Assembly: GCF_014490035.1 (NCBI RefSeq) | Contig: NZ_CP061008.1 | Coordinates: 1,674,001 to 1,738,000 of the forward strand | Length of the DNA: 64,000 nt | DNA from: Achromobacter xylosoxidans | GTDB lineage: Bacteria; Pseudomonadota; Gammaproteobacteria; Burkholderiales; Burkholderiaceae_B | Direction of reading: 5' to 3' | Shown here: positions 43,609-51,820 of the stretch, one piece after another | Layout: each line of letters begins with the position of its first letter | Position numbering within the stretch: the stretch's first letter is position 1 | Position numbers and translations under genes: made by a program | Notes under the pieces: generated by a model | Told to the model about the DNA's origin: nothing | The model's database searches: none | What the model saw: only the letters and a program-made list of their open reading frames with translations

Positions 43609-46050
43609 CTACCAGCGATAGCTCACCGTCCCGATCACCCGCCTGGGCTCGCCGTAGAAGCATCCATAGGTGCAATTCCCGATATAGGTCTTGTCCGCCA
43701 GGTTGGTGCCATTGAGCGCAAAGCGCCACGGGCCGGTGCTGTAGCTGATCATGGCGTCGAACAGCGTGAAGGCCGGCACTTCGGCGTTGGTCTGGCTGCG
43801 CGTGCTGCCCACATAGCGCATGCCGGCGCCCGCCTTCAGACCGGGCAGCCCGAGACTGCCGAAACTGTAGTCGGCCCAGAGCGAGAGCTGGTTGTACGGC
43901 ACGCCGGGAGTGCGCATGCCTTCCTGTTCGGGTTGCAAGGGGCTGGCTTGCGTGGTGCGGGCGTCGGTATAGGCGTAGGCGGCGATGAGGTTGATGTCGC
44001 GGGTGAGAGCCGAACGGACTTCCAGTTCGAAGCCGCGCGAGCGCACCTCGCCAGCCTGTATCGAGTACGTCATCGACGGATCGGAGGGATCGGCGACCAG
44101 CACATTCTTGCGGGTTATCTGGTAAACGGCCGCCGACACCATGGTGTGGGAGCCCGGCGGTTGATAGCGCAGGCCGGCTTCGTATTGCTGGCCGGTGGTG
44201 GGCTTGAAGCGGCCGCCGCTGCGGTCATTGCCCTCGGTCGGTTCGAAGGACTCGCTGTAGCTCAGGAAGGGGGCGAGGCCGTTGGGGGCGAGGTAGACCA
44301 GGCCCGCCCGGCCGGTAAAGGCCTTGTTCTTTTCATTGTCCGCGGTCTTTTCGCCGGTGAAGAAGTTACCCGAGTCGAACCGTACCCAATCCTGCCGTCC
44401 GCCCAGCAGCACGACCCAGCGGTCGGCAATCTTCATCTGATCCTGGAGGTATAGGCCCAGCCGCTTGGTATCGCTTTTCCAGGAGTAGGGGTTTTGCGTC
44501 TCGATGCCGCCTATCGGACTGCCATAGACGGGGTTGTAGATATCGATGTTGCCGAGTTCGCGCTGGTAGCGTTCGGATTCGTGGTGGGCGACGGAATAGT
44601 CCAGACCGGCAAGAAAGGTGTGTTCCACCGGACCCGTGCGCAACTGGTATTGCAGCGAGGTGTCCGAGACGACGCCTGAAGAGCGGTCCCAACGCGGCGC
44701 CGCGCCGCGATAGGCGGTCGTGCGGCCGTCATCCTGCAGTCCGCTGATCCAGACCGAGCGGTATTCGTTGCTGGCATGCATGTAGCGCAGGCTGTTGCGC
44801 AGCTTCACCTGGTCGTTGAAGGCATGTTCGAACAAATAGCCGACCGAGTAGCGCTCCAGGTCGAACTTGTCGTAACCGGGTTCGCCGGTAAAGCGTTCGC
44901 GGGGAATTCTGCCGTTGGGGTTGGGCAGGATCGTGCCGCTTTCGGGCAGGCCGTAGACATAGCCTGTCCTGTCTTTCTGATAATCGGCGAGCAAGGTCAG
45001 GGAAGTGGCTGCGCTGGGCCGCCAGGTCATCGCGGGCGCCAAGTAGGCGCGCCGGTCAGGAATGTGGTCGATGAAGGTGTCCGCATCGCGGCCGAGAAAG
45101 GTAAGCCGGTATGACCAGACGCCTTCCTCGTCCAGCGGCCCGCCGAAATCGCCTGATACCTGCTTGCGGTCGAAGCTGCCGGTTTCGACGTTCAGCTCGC
45201 GCAGGGCCGCGGCCGGGGGCCGCTTGCTGATGGTGTTGATGATGCCGCCGGGCGCGGCGGCGCCATAGAGCACAGAGGATGCGCCTTTGAGGACTTCGAT
45301 GCGTTCCAGGCCATAGGGTTCCTGCTGGCCGTTGAAGATATTGACTGTGTACTTGGTGCCGTCGCGGTACTGGTTGCCGTTGCCATCGAGCTGAAAACCC
45401 CGGACGATCAAGGTGTCCGAGGTCCGGTCCAGTCCTTCCGAGCGGTTGACCCCGGCGACATAGCCCAGCGCGTCCTGCAGGTTCTGCGGCTTGAGCATTT
45501 CGATTTCCTCGGCGCCGACGATGCTGATCGACTGCGGCGTTTCAATCAGGGCGGTGTCCGTCTTGGTGCCGGTGGCGCTGCGCGTGGCGGCATAGCCGTA
45601 GAGAGGGCCGGTGGCGGTCTCGTGCGCGCCGACCACCTCGACGGGAGCGAGCTGCTGAGTGCTGCCAGGCCGCAATACATAGCCGCCGCTGGGCCGCACG
45701 GCGGCCTCGAAGCCGGTACCCGCCAGCAATGCTTGCAAGCCATCCTGCGCCGTGTAGCGGCCTTGGATTCCCTTGCTCTGGAGGCCGTTGGTCTGCTCGG
45801 TCGAGAAAGACAGCATCAGGCCGGACTCACGACCGTAGCGGTTGAGCGCGGCGGTCAACGGACCGGCGGGAATGTCGTAGTACCGTGCTTCCTCCGCGGC
45901 CTGCGCATGCGCCATTGGGGCGCACACGGCTAGCGGGACGATGGCGGCGCAACCCCGCAGGCCACGCGTGGCCATGCTGACCAGGGCGTGCAGGCGCAGG
46001 CGGCCGGCCGCTGGAATGGAAGTCGTTGGTTTCGGGCGGTTTAAACCCAT
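43609..46050 (-). CDS. TonB-dependent siderophore receptor with STN domain (FpvA/FecA type)
   Basis: The 813-residue protein takes up a ferric siderophore across the outer membrane using TonB energy. A long signal peptide ends near AHAQ (residue 50). The secretin/TonB short N-terminal domain (about 55-105, YDIPAGPLTAALNRYGRESGLML) is the signalling module that contacts a FecR protein. A plug (about 160-290, with the IEVLKGASSVLYG segment) and a 22-strand barrel follow, ending in the aromatic VSYRW. The ATG at 46050 has GGGGAA six bases upstream; the open frame extends further but only as an overlap with the FecR gene. The FecR and ECF sigma genes just upstream make a complete cell-surface signalling set. 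The siderophore is unknown. Confidence 0.95.
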   Translation of the reverse strand: MGLNRPKPTTSIPAAGRLRLHALVSMATRGLRGCAAIVPLAVCAPMAHAQAAEEARYYDIPAGPLTAALNRYGRESGLMLSFSTEQTNGLQSKGIQGRYTAQDGLQALLAGTGFEAAVRPSGGYVLRPGSTQQLAPVEVVGAHETATGPLYGYAATRSATGTKTDTALIETPQSISIVGAEEIEMLKPQNLQDALGYVAGVNRSEGLDRTSDTLIVRGFQLDGNGNQYRDGTKYTVNIFNGQQEPYGLERIEVLKGASSVLYGAAAPGGIINTISKRPPAAALRELNVETGSFDRKQVSGDFGGPLDEEGVWSYRLTFLGRDADTFIDHIPDRRAYLAPAMTWRPSAATSLTLLADYQKDRTGYVYGLPESGTILPNPNGRIPRERFTGEPGYDKFDLERYSVGYLFEHAFNDQVKLRNSLRYMHASNEYRSVWISGLQDDGRTTAYRGAAPRWDRSSGVVSDTSLQYQLRTGPVEHTFLAGLDYSVAHHESERYQRELGNIDIYNPVYGSPIGGIETQNPYSWKSDTKRLGLYLQDQMKIADRWVVLLGGRQDWVRFDSGNFFTGEKTADNEKNKAFTGRAGLVYLAPNGLAPFLSYSESFEPTEGNDRSGGRFKPTTGQQYEAGLRYQPPGSHTMVSAAVYQITRKNVLVADPSDPSMTYSIQAGEVRSRGFELEVRSALTRDINLIAAYAYTDARTTQASPLQPEQEGMRTPGVPYNQLSLWADYSFGSLGLPGLKAGAGMRYVGSTRSQTNAEVPAFTLFDAMISYSTGPWRFALNGTNLADKTYIGNCTYGCFYGEPRRVIGTVSYRW

Positions 46051-46124
46051 ATGCAGTTCCCCGGAGCAAGAATGAAGGCAATGTGTGGTCCTACTCTTCT
46101 TGCCCCGCGAAAAACGAAAAGGGA

Positions 46125-47120
46125 TCAACCGTTGCGGAATTTTTCTGTAGTCCGGGCCGGACGGGGCCGCAGCGTGACCCAATAGCGCGTGAGGTAGCTC
46201 ACCGTGACGGGCAGGGTGTCGACGAGCATTTCCAGGACGCGGTCGGTATCGGCGGTGGGATAGGTGCCCGTGACCTTGAGGTGTGCCACCGCATCGTCCC
46301 AGGCCAGGCGGCCGGGGCGATAGCGCGCAAGCTCGGCCAGGAATGCCGGCAGAGGCATGTCCTGGGCGACGATGATGCCTTGGGTCCAGGCCAGCGCATC
46401 TTCGTTGGCGGAACCCGCCGCGGTAGCAGCATGACGTCCCAGCCAGCCTTGCTGCCCGGCCCGCAGCAGGGCTGGCGCGCCGCTGGCGGGAGCCAGCTCG
46501 ACGGCGCCCTCGAAGACGGCGACCAGGCTTTCGGCGCTGCTGCGTCCGTCCAGGTCGCGTACGGAAAAACGCGTGCCCAGGGCGCGGATGCTGCCTTGGC
46601 CGGTGCGCACGAGGAAGGGGCGAGGCGGGTCCGCCGCGGGATCCGGCGCGGTGGTGATCAGCAGTTCGCCGCTGATGAGGCGCAGCGCGCGTTCCGTCTG
46701 CGTGAATTGGATGTCGATGGCGGTGCCGGCATTGAGCGCGACCTGGGTGCCGTCTGGCAGCAGGCGGTTCAAAAGTTCGCCCGCGCCGGTCCGGCTGTCG
46801 GCAGTCCAGCGCCGCCAGGCGCGCTGCTCGTCCAGCATCGAGGCCGCGCCGCCCGCGAAGACGGCAAGCGCCAGCGCCTTGACGAGCCTGCGGCGCGCGG
46901 GAGAATCGGGAACGGTGAGCGTTGCGCGCGCCAGGGGCGCGGGCACGCCCTGCAGCCTGGCCTGGAAGCCCTCGATATGCTGCCACGCGCGTTCGTGTTC
47001 AGGATCCGCTGCGCGCCATTCGCGCCAGCGCCGAAGCGTGTCGCTGGCCACGCTGTCACCTTGCAGTTCGACCAGCCAATGCGCTGCCTGAAGACGGACG
47101 CTGGAGGCGATGGGGGGCAT
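46125..47120 (-). CDS. FecR-family anti-sigma factor
   Basis: The 331-residue protein is an inner-membrane regulator relaying the receptor signal to the sigma factor. It has a DUF4880-type N-terminus (about 10-55, AAHWLVELQGD...WREWRAADPEHERAW), a weak hydrophobic segment at about 80-95, the FecR domain (about 105-215, GTQVALNAGTAIDIQF...GTRFSVRD) and a C-terminal secretin-like part. It is 24 bases downstream of the sigma factor gene and 74 bases upstream of the receptor, same strand. In this family the protein holds the sigma factor inactive, and often also helps activate it, until the loaded receptor signals. Confidence 0.93.
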   Translation of the reverse strand: MPPIASSVRLQAAHWLVELQGDSVASDTLRRWREWRAADPEHERAWQHIEGFQARLQGVPAPLARATLTVPDSPARRRLVKALALAVFAGGAASMLDEQRAWRRWTADSRTGAGELLNRLLPDGTQVALNAGTAIDIQFTQTERALRLISGELLITTAPDPAADPPRPFLVRTGQGSIRALGTRFSVRDLDGRSSAESLVAVFEGAVELAPASGAPALLRAGQQGWLGRHAATAAGSANEDALAWTQGIIVAQDMPLPAFLAELARYRPGRLAWDDAVAHLKVTGTYPTADTDRVLEMLVDTLPVTVSYLTRYWVTLRPRPARTTEKFRNG

Positions 47121-47144
47121 CGGGCCGGGTTCCAGGTAATCGGG

Positions 47145-47648
47145 TTACGCGAAGCAGCAGTGCGCCAAAGCCTTGGCGATGTAGCGTTTGACCGTGGGCA
47201 TCGACACGCCGAGCTCGACTGCGATCTCGCTTTGGCGCTTGCCATCGATCTGGGATAGCAGAAAAGCTTGTCTCATCAAACGGGGCAGGGCGTCGAGCAG
47301 GCGATCGATCTCGAGCAGGGTTTCGAGCAGGATGGCCTGGGTTTCCGGCGAAGGCGTCTGAGGCTCCGGCAGGAGCGCCAGCGCCTCCAGGTAAGCCTGT
47401 TCCAGACGCTGGCGCCGACGCAGATTCAGTACCAGCCCATGTGCGATGGTCGTCAGCAGCGCGCGCGGCTCGCGTATCTCGGGCAGGGCATCCTTTGCGA
47501 GCAGGCGCACGAACGTGTCATGCGCCAGGTCGGCGGCGCTGCAGGCATCGCCGAGCTTGCGCCGCAGCCAGCCTTTCAGCCAACCCCCATGGTCGATGTA
47601 CAGGCCTTCGATGTCCTGCTGCGGTAACGCGAATTTATTGGCCGGCAC
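47145..47648 (-). CDS. FecI-like ECF sigma factor
   Basis: With the GTG start at 47648 the protein has 167 residues, the normal size for iron-responsive ECF sigma factors. Region 2 is around DLAHDTFVRLLA, and region 4 carries the helix-turn-helix QSEIAVELGVSMPTVKRYIAKAL. The open frame continues upstream to 47825, but those residues do not belong to the family and cover the Fur-box region. GGGGGG lies about six bases before the GTG. It should direct transcription of the downstream receptor under iron limitation, controlled by the FecR protein. Confidence 0.9.
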   Translation of the reverse strand: MPANKFALPQQDIEGLYIDHGGWLKGWLRRKLGDACSAADLAHDTFVRLLAKDALPEIREPRALLTTIAHGLVLNLRRRQRLEQAYLEALALLPEPQTPSPETQAILLETLLEIDRLLDALPRLMRQAFLLSQIDGKRQSEIAVELGVSMPTVKRYIAKALAHCCFA

Positions 47649-47700
47649 GGCAAGCCCCCCCACCGCGCATCGGGCCTGGATTCGGCCGGCATCAGTGTTT

Positions 47701-47720
47701 ATGAGAATGGTTCTTATTAT
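47701..47720 (-). promoter_or_regulatory. Fur-box-like site upstream of the ECF sigma gene
   Basis: ATGAGAATGGTTCTTATTAT matches the Fur pattern of GAGAAT/ATTCT-like half sites in inverted order (AGAA-TGG-TTCT at its centre). It lies about 55-75 bases upstream of the GTG start, where it would block the sigma factor promoter when iron is plentiful. It is one of the few AT-rich stretches in the area. Confidence 0.7.
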
Positions 47721-47757
47721 ATAGCATGAACACCGGCCGATCGAAGATAGCGCCGTT

Positions 47758-48408
47758 TCAGGCCGCCCAATCCGCCACGAAGTCGTCGCGGAACCGCCGT
47801 ATCCAGTCCAGCCGCGTGGCTGCAAGCACGCGGCCGCCTTCCGTCTGCATGGTTTGCGCGATGCGCGCGAGCTTCAATTCGATGTGATCCAGCGTATAGA
47901 CGCCATCGTCCAGTTGCCGATGCTCGCCCATGGGGTCGGTGGGGTGCGCCAGCGCCCGCCCCAATTGCCCGCCGACGTGGAACATGCGGGCCAGTCCCAC
48001 CGGTCCGAGCGCATCCAGGCGGTCGGCATCCTGCACGATGCGGGCCTCGATGGTCCGCGGCGGGATGTTGGCGGAGTAGCTGTGGGCCTCGATGGCGTGA
48101 TGGACGCCTTCGAGCTTGGCTGAGGGATATCCGGCCGCCCGCAGCTCGCGCACGGCCTGGTCAGCCGCCATGGCCGAGGCGCGTGCCCGGTCAGGATGGT
48201 TCTTGGGCAGGTTGACCAAGTCATGCAGGTAACTGGCGGCCATGACCACCACGGCGTCGGCCTCGGGGTGGTGCGCCAGCATGCCGGCGGCGGCTTTCCA
48301 TACGCGTTCCAGATGGCTCAGGTCATGGGCGCCGTCGCCGGTATCCGCGCTCTGGGCGATCTGTATGAGCTGCGGCCGCAATGCCGCCAAATCTACGCGC
48401 ATGTTCAT
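47758..48408 (-). CDS. HD-domain phosphohydrolase
   Basis: The 216-residue protein is an HD-superfamily metal-dependent phosphohydrolase of the YedJ-like type. Candidate metal ligands are His32 (SHLERV), His62-Asp63 (YLHDLVNL) and Asp129 (QDADRLDALG). It is soluble and of full length. The substrate is unknown; family members act on nucleotides or similar phosphoesters. The start at 48408 has AGGTGG six bases upstream; the in-frame ATG at 48402 with AAGGA is nearly as good. It lies downstream of the permease gene on the same strand with a 90-base gap containing hairpins, so it may have its own promoter. Confidence 0.88.
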   Translation of the reverse strand: MNMRVDLAALRPQLIQIAQSADTGDGAHDLSHLERVWKAAAGMLAHHPEADAVVVMAASYLHDLVNLPKNHPDRARASAMAADQAVRELRAAGYPSAKLEGVHHAIEAHSYSANIPPRTIEARIVQDADRLDALGPVGLARMFHVGGQLGRALAHPTDPMGEHRQLDDGVYTLDHIELKLARIAQTMQTEGGRVLAATRLDWIRRFRDDFVADWAA

Positions 48409-48437
48409 TTCCTTCCACCTGCCTGGGGATCAGTGGA

Positions 48438-48456
48438 AAGTGTACACAGGACACTT
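48438..48456. promoter_or_regulatory. Inverted repeat AAGTGT-N7-ACACTT upstream of the HD gene
   Basis: Two perfect 6-bp arms lie 30-48 bases upstream of the HD-domain start. It could be an operator; there is no information on the binder. Confidence 0.35.
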
Positions 48457-48460
48457 CGGG

Positions 48461-48503
48461 CCGGGCCGCGGCTGATGCCGCGCGGCCCGGGTGCGGCATC
48501 AGC
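48461..48503 (-). terminator. Two overlapping, mutually exclusive hairpins after the permease gene
   Basis: CCGGGCCGCG (48461-48470) can pair with CGCGGCCCGG (48481-48490), while GCTGATGCCGC (48471-48481) can pair with GCGGCATCAGC (48493-48503). The stems are 10 and 11 bp and cannot form together. They overlap the last codons of the permease. No U-run follows on the minus strand, so termination is uncertain. Confidence 0.45.
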
Positions 48504-49830
48504 CGCCCTGCGCCTGCATCCGTCCCGCGGCCGTGGAGCAGATCCGGTACACCAGCGCCGACACCACGAAGCTGGCCGGCGCGGCCAGCGTCGCCGCGAA
48601 GCCGGCCGTATGCATCAGCGCGAGGCCGCAGATCGCGCCCGCGAACCAGCCGGCCAGGCCGGCGCGGTTGAAGGCCGCGCCGCCTTCGTTTGGCGCCGCG
48701 GATTCCTGGCCGCCCAGGATGTGGACCAGCGCCACCGCCACCCAGGACACCACGAATATGCCCTGGTAGGCGAGCGCCTGCAGCAGGTACGAGAACACGT
48801 CCAGCAGCATCAGTGCATAGGTCACCGCACCCACGATGACCGCCCACATCGCCTTGGGCCAGCGCATGCCCGGCCAGCGCGCGAAGAACGCCTGCATGTT
48901 GATGGTGGCCAGGTAGTAGTTGGCGGTGTTGATGCGGGTCTGCGTGATCCAGACGAACAGCAAGCCGCCCAGGCCCATCAGCTTGAGCAGCGCCAGCACC
49001 ACCGACACCTCCGACAGCGCGGCGTCGCTGGGAATCGTGCTGACCAGATAGATGCCGGCCACGCCGTTGAGCAGGAAGGTCACCAGGTAGAACGGCATGC
49101 CGAAGTTGTAGCGGCTATGGTAGGTCTGGTCCTCGCGCTTGCCGAAGCGGGCGTAGTCGAAGGTGAACATCATCAGGACCCACACGCCCATGTAGTACAC
49201 GAAGGCGTCCCACCAGCCGCCCGGGACGGGCCCTTCGGGCGGGCCGAACGACAGCCAGGCGTCGCTGTAGCCGTATTCCTGCGTCGCCATCACCACGGCC
49301 AGCAGCAGGCCCAGCAGATAGAACGGCAGCAGCACGCCGTTGAACTTGTCGAGCCATCTTTGCACGCTGCCGAAGATCAGCAGCACGCTGTAGATGACCA
49401 CCACCAGCGCCACCAGCCAGTACGGCACGGCCGGATAGAGATGATGCGCCGCGACCGACATCACCGCGCCTTCGAACACCGCGTAGTAGATGGCGGTGGC
49501 GAAGAAGATCAGCGTGGCCAGCGCCGCGCCCGAGGTGCCGAAGAGCCGGCGCGAGAACAGCGCCACCGACAGGCCGCTGCGGATGGCATAGCGACTGATG
49601 ACGCCGTTGATCAGCCCGTAGCTGATCACAGACAGCACCATGCCGATGATGGCGTTGCGGGCGCCGTATTTCAGCGCCAGCGTGGCGCCGACGACGATGT
49701 AGAAGACGGCGCTGCACACGGCCCACCAGGCCATGGTGAGGGCGTAGCGGGGCATGCGGTCGCTGTCGGCGACGGCATGCAGCGAGTTGTCCGTCTCATC
49801 GGACGGTTTGCGTGAGGTCATGTTGGCCAT
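48499..49830 (-). CDS. NCS1-family (purine-cytosine type) permease
   Basis: The 443-residue protein has about twelve hydrophobic segments and the general pattern of nucleobase:cation symporter-1 transporters of the cytosine/purine permease branch (N-terminal WWAVCSAVFYIVVGATLALKYG; ...ITQTRINTANYYLATINMQAFF near the middle). The start at 49830 is set by AGGAG seven bases upstream; the open frame continues to 49893 without support. Substrates of the family include nucleobases, allantoin and hydantoins. Its place after the 5-oxoprolinase genes suggests import of 5-oxoproline or a related cyclic amide, which is inferred. Confidence 0.88.
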   Translation of the reverse strand: MANMTSRKPSDETDNSLHAVADSDRMPRYALTMAWWAVCSAVFYIVVGATLALKYGARNAIIGMVLSVISYGLINGVISRYAIRSGLSVALFSRRLFGTSGAALATLIFFATAIYYAVFEGAVMSVAAHHLYPAVPYWLVALVVVIYSVLLIFGSVQRWLDKFNGVLLPFYLLGLLLAVVMATQEYGYSDAWLSFGPPEGPVPGGWWDAFVYYMGVWVLMMFTFDYARFGKREDQTYHSRYNFGMPFYLVTFLLNGVAGIYLVSTIPSDAALSEVSVVLALLKLMGLGGLLFVWITQTRINTANYYLATINMQAFFARWPGMRWPKAMWAVIVGAVTYALMLLDVFSYLLQALAYQGIFVVSWVAVALVHILGGQESAAPNEGGAAFNRAGLAGWFAGAICGLALMHTAGFAATLAAPASFVVSALVYRICSTAAGRMQAQGG

Positions 49831-49885
49831 GTCGGATCTCCTGGCGGGATCGGATGCTGCGGTTCGACTGCGGAACGGGCGCGCG

Positions 49886-49918
49886 TCGCCCACCGGCCTT
49901 GCCAGTGGGCGAGGCCGG
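49886..49918 (-). ncRNA. Possible H-type pseudoknot in the permease leader
   Basis: TCGCCCAC (49886-49893) pairs with GTGGGCGA (49905-49912), and CCGGCCT (49893-49899), lying in that loop, pairs with AGGCCGG (49912-49918). The two stems interleave as in an H-type pseudoknot and share one base at each junction. The element lies about 56-88 bases before the permease start. It does not match a riboswitch I recognise. Confidence 0.35.
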
Positions 49919-49929
49919 AATACACGAAA

Positions 49930-49960
49930 ACGGGGGAAGGGCGCGGCCTGGCCGCGCCCC
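49930..49960 (-). terminator. Hairpin downstream of pxpC
   Basis: A perfect 9-bp stem (GGGCGCGGC/GCCGCGCCC, 49939-49947 and 49951-49959) with a 3-base loop lies just after the pxpC stop. On the minus strand it is followed by TTCCCCCGTTTTCG, a poor but not absent T-tract. It would separate the pxp operon from the permease gene, at least partly. Confidence 0.5.
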
Positions 49961-49965
49961 GGGTG

Positions 49966-50955
49966 TCAGCCGCTGAGCGCCTGATGCAGCCGCTCGAAGC
50001 GGGCGCGGTAGTCGCGCCTTGCGGCCACCGCCTGCTCCAGCGTCACCCGCTCGAAATGGGCGCTCTGGTTGGGCTGCATCTGGCCGACCTTGTCCAGGTC
50101 GGCGCTGATGACCGTGCCTATCATGGCGTAGCCGCCGCCGGACACCGCGTCGCGGTGCAGGATGATGGGCTCCACGCCAGCAGGCACCTGGATGGAGCCG
50201 ATGGGATAGCAGGCGTCGACGATGTTCGACGGGTCGGCGCCCGCGCCGAACGGCTGTTCGCGGGCGCGAAAGCGCAGCGGGCGGCCCTGCTTGTAGCGGT
50301 AGCCGATGCGGTCGGCTTCCGAGGTCACGGTCCAGACGTCTTCATAGAAGGCGGCGGCGGATTCGGGCTCCAGCCGGTGGTCGTACAGGCCCGGCAGCAC
50401 GCGCAGCGTTTGCGTCTTAGGCGGAGCCTCGGCCAGCGCAGCCGGCAGTTCGCGGCCCACGCGCGTGCGGATGGAGGCCCGGCCCACCGCCAGCCGGTCG
50501 CCGGCCTGCAGCTTGCGGCCTTCATGGCCGCCGATGGCGCCCAGCGCATAGGTCGAGCGGCTGCCCAGGACCACAGGCACGTCGATGCCGCCGGCGACCG
50601 CGAGGCAGGCGCGGGCGCCGGCCTGCACGAAGTCGAACGACAGCCGGCTGCCGGCCTGCACCGCCAGTGCCACGTTGCAGGCCTGCGCCACGCCGTCGAT
50701 CTTGGGGATCATGCTGGCGCCCGTCACGGCGATCACGGCGGCGCGGTGGAACATCAATTCGGGGCCGAGCAGCGTGCATTCCAGTACGGCGGCGTCGGCG
50801 GCGTTGCCCACCAGCAGGTTGGCGGCCGCCAGCGCGTACTGGTCGAGCGCGCCGGACGGCGGTATGCCCAGGTGGTAGTAGCCCTGGCGGCCCGTGTCCT
50901 GCACCGAAGTGGCCAGGCCGGGCTTGATGACTTCGATGATGGGATCGTTAGGCAT
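49966..50955 (-). CDS. pxpC: 5-oxoprolinase subunit PxpC
   Basis: The 329-residue protein belongs to the biotin-dependent carboxyltransferase-like KipA/PxpC family, one of three subunits of prokaryotic ATP-dependent 5-oxoprolinase, which opens 5-oxoproline to glutamate. Recognisable are IEVIKPGLATSVQDTGRQGY near the N-terminus, the GIPPSGALDQYAL segment, and PIGSIQVPAGVEPIILHRDAVSGGGYAMIGTV near the C-terminus. The start at 50955 overlaps the end of pxpB by eight bases, so the two are translationally coupled. Confidence 0.94.
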   Translation of the reverse strand: MPNDPIIEVIKPGLATSVQDTGRQGYYHLGIPPSGALDQYALAAANLLVGNAADAAVLECTLLGPELMFHRAAVIAVTGASMIPKIDGVAQACNVALAVQAGSRLSFDFVQAGARACLAVAGGIDVPVVLGSRSTYALGAIGGHEGRKLQAGDRLAVGRASIRTRVGRELPAALAEAPPKTQTLRVLPGLYDHRLEPESAAAFYEDVWTVTSEADRIGYRYKQGRPLRFRAREQPFGAGADPSNIVDACYPIGSIQVPAGVEPIILHRDAVSGGGYAMIGTVISADLDKVGQMQPNQSAHFERVTLEQAVAARRDYRARFERLHQALSG

Positions 50956-51820
50956 GGAGCGTCTCCAGCAGTTGGGCGTTGCAGGCATCGGGGGCGCGCT
51001 GGAACTCGGCCAGCGAGAACGACACGGGCCGGATGCGCAGCGCGAAGCTGCCAGCCTCGACCTGCGCCGCGGCCTGGTCGTACTCGTCGCGGGTGATGGG
51101 CTTGAACTTCACGATGTCGCCCGGGCGGAAGAACACCATGGAATCGCGCAGATGCGCCTGGCGCTGGGCCGGCTCGAAGATCGGCGCGGGCGTGACGCCG
51201 AACATCTGGTAGCCGCCCGCGCCGCGCACCGAGTAGATGCAGCCGAAGCAGCCGCCGTGTCCCACCGTGTGCTTGGGCGTGTCGGTGCGGGGGCGCAGGT
51301 ACTTCGGAACTTGCAGCTGGCGCTCGCGCTCCACCATCTGGTACATGAAGGGCAGCCCGGCCACGAAGCCCACCATGGACACGAACCAGGGCGAGCCGGA
51401 ATGGGCGTCGATGAAGCCCTGCACCGAGTCGTGGCCGTTGATGCGAGCCGCGTATTCCAGATCGGTGGACGCCGGATCCTGATGCCTTTCGCGAAACCGC
51501 ATCAGGGTCTCGTGGGTCCAGGGATCGTTGTAATACACCGGCACTTCGATGATGCGGGTCGCCAGCGTCAGGTTGGCCAGGTCCATGCCCGCCTCCAGTT
51601 CGCGCAGCAAGGCCAGCAGGGCGTCCGGCGCGATGCGGTCGGGGTCGTACCGCACCTGGTAGGACGCATTGGCCGGGCAGATCTCGGTCACGCCGTCGAC
51701 CGCGCGTTCGCGCAGCGCCCGCGTGATCGCCATGCCCTTGAAAAAGGATTCCAGCGACATGTCCTCGCTGATCTCGACGAAGATGAACTCGTCGCCGCCG
51801 TGGGTGTAGCGCAAGCTCAT
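50948..51820 (-). CDS. pxpB: 5-oxoprolinase subunit PxpB (KipI family)
   Basis: The 290-residue protein is the KipI/PxpB-like partner of PxpC. It shows RYDPDRIAPDALLALLRELE, IEVPVYY, and the C-terminal GFVAGLPFMYQM and VRGAGGYQMFGVTP segments of the family. It is about 60-70 residues longer than many PxpB proteins, with an insertion around VERERQLQVPKYLRPRTDTPKHTVGHGGCFG. It overlaps accC by four bases (ATGA) and pxpC by eight, in one operon. Confidence 0.92.
   Translation of the reverse strand: MSLRYTHGGDEFIFVEISEDMSLESFFKGMAITRALRERAVDGVTEICPANASYQVRYDPDRIAPDALLALLRELEAGMDLANLTLATRIIEVPVYYNDPWTHETLMRFRERHQDPASTDLEYAARINGHDSVQGFIDAHSGSPWFVSMVGFVAGLPFMYQMVERERQLQVPKYLRPRTDTPKHTVGHGGCFGCIYSVRGAGGYQMFGVTPAPIFEPAQRQAHLRDSMVFFRPGDIVKFKPITRDEYDQAAAQVEAGSFALRIRPVSFSLAEFQRAPDACNAQLLETLHA

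Noticed and set aside
46051..46986. N-terminal extension of the siderophore receptor frame
   Set aside because: This part runs antisense-free through the FecR gene in another frame, lacks receptor-like sequence, and a signal peptide begins at 46050.
47649..47825. N-terminal extension of the ECF sigma factor
   Set aside because: It covers the Fur-box and promoter region, has no family similarity, and a GTG start gives the normal length.
49886..49918. Guanidine-III riboswitch
   Set aside because: The pseudoknot topology is similar, but the conserved ACGAGG-type core is not present.
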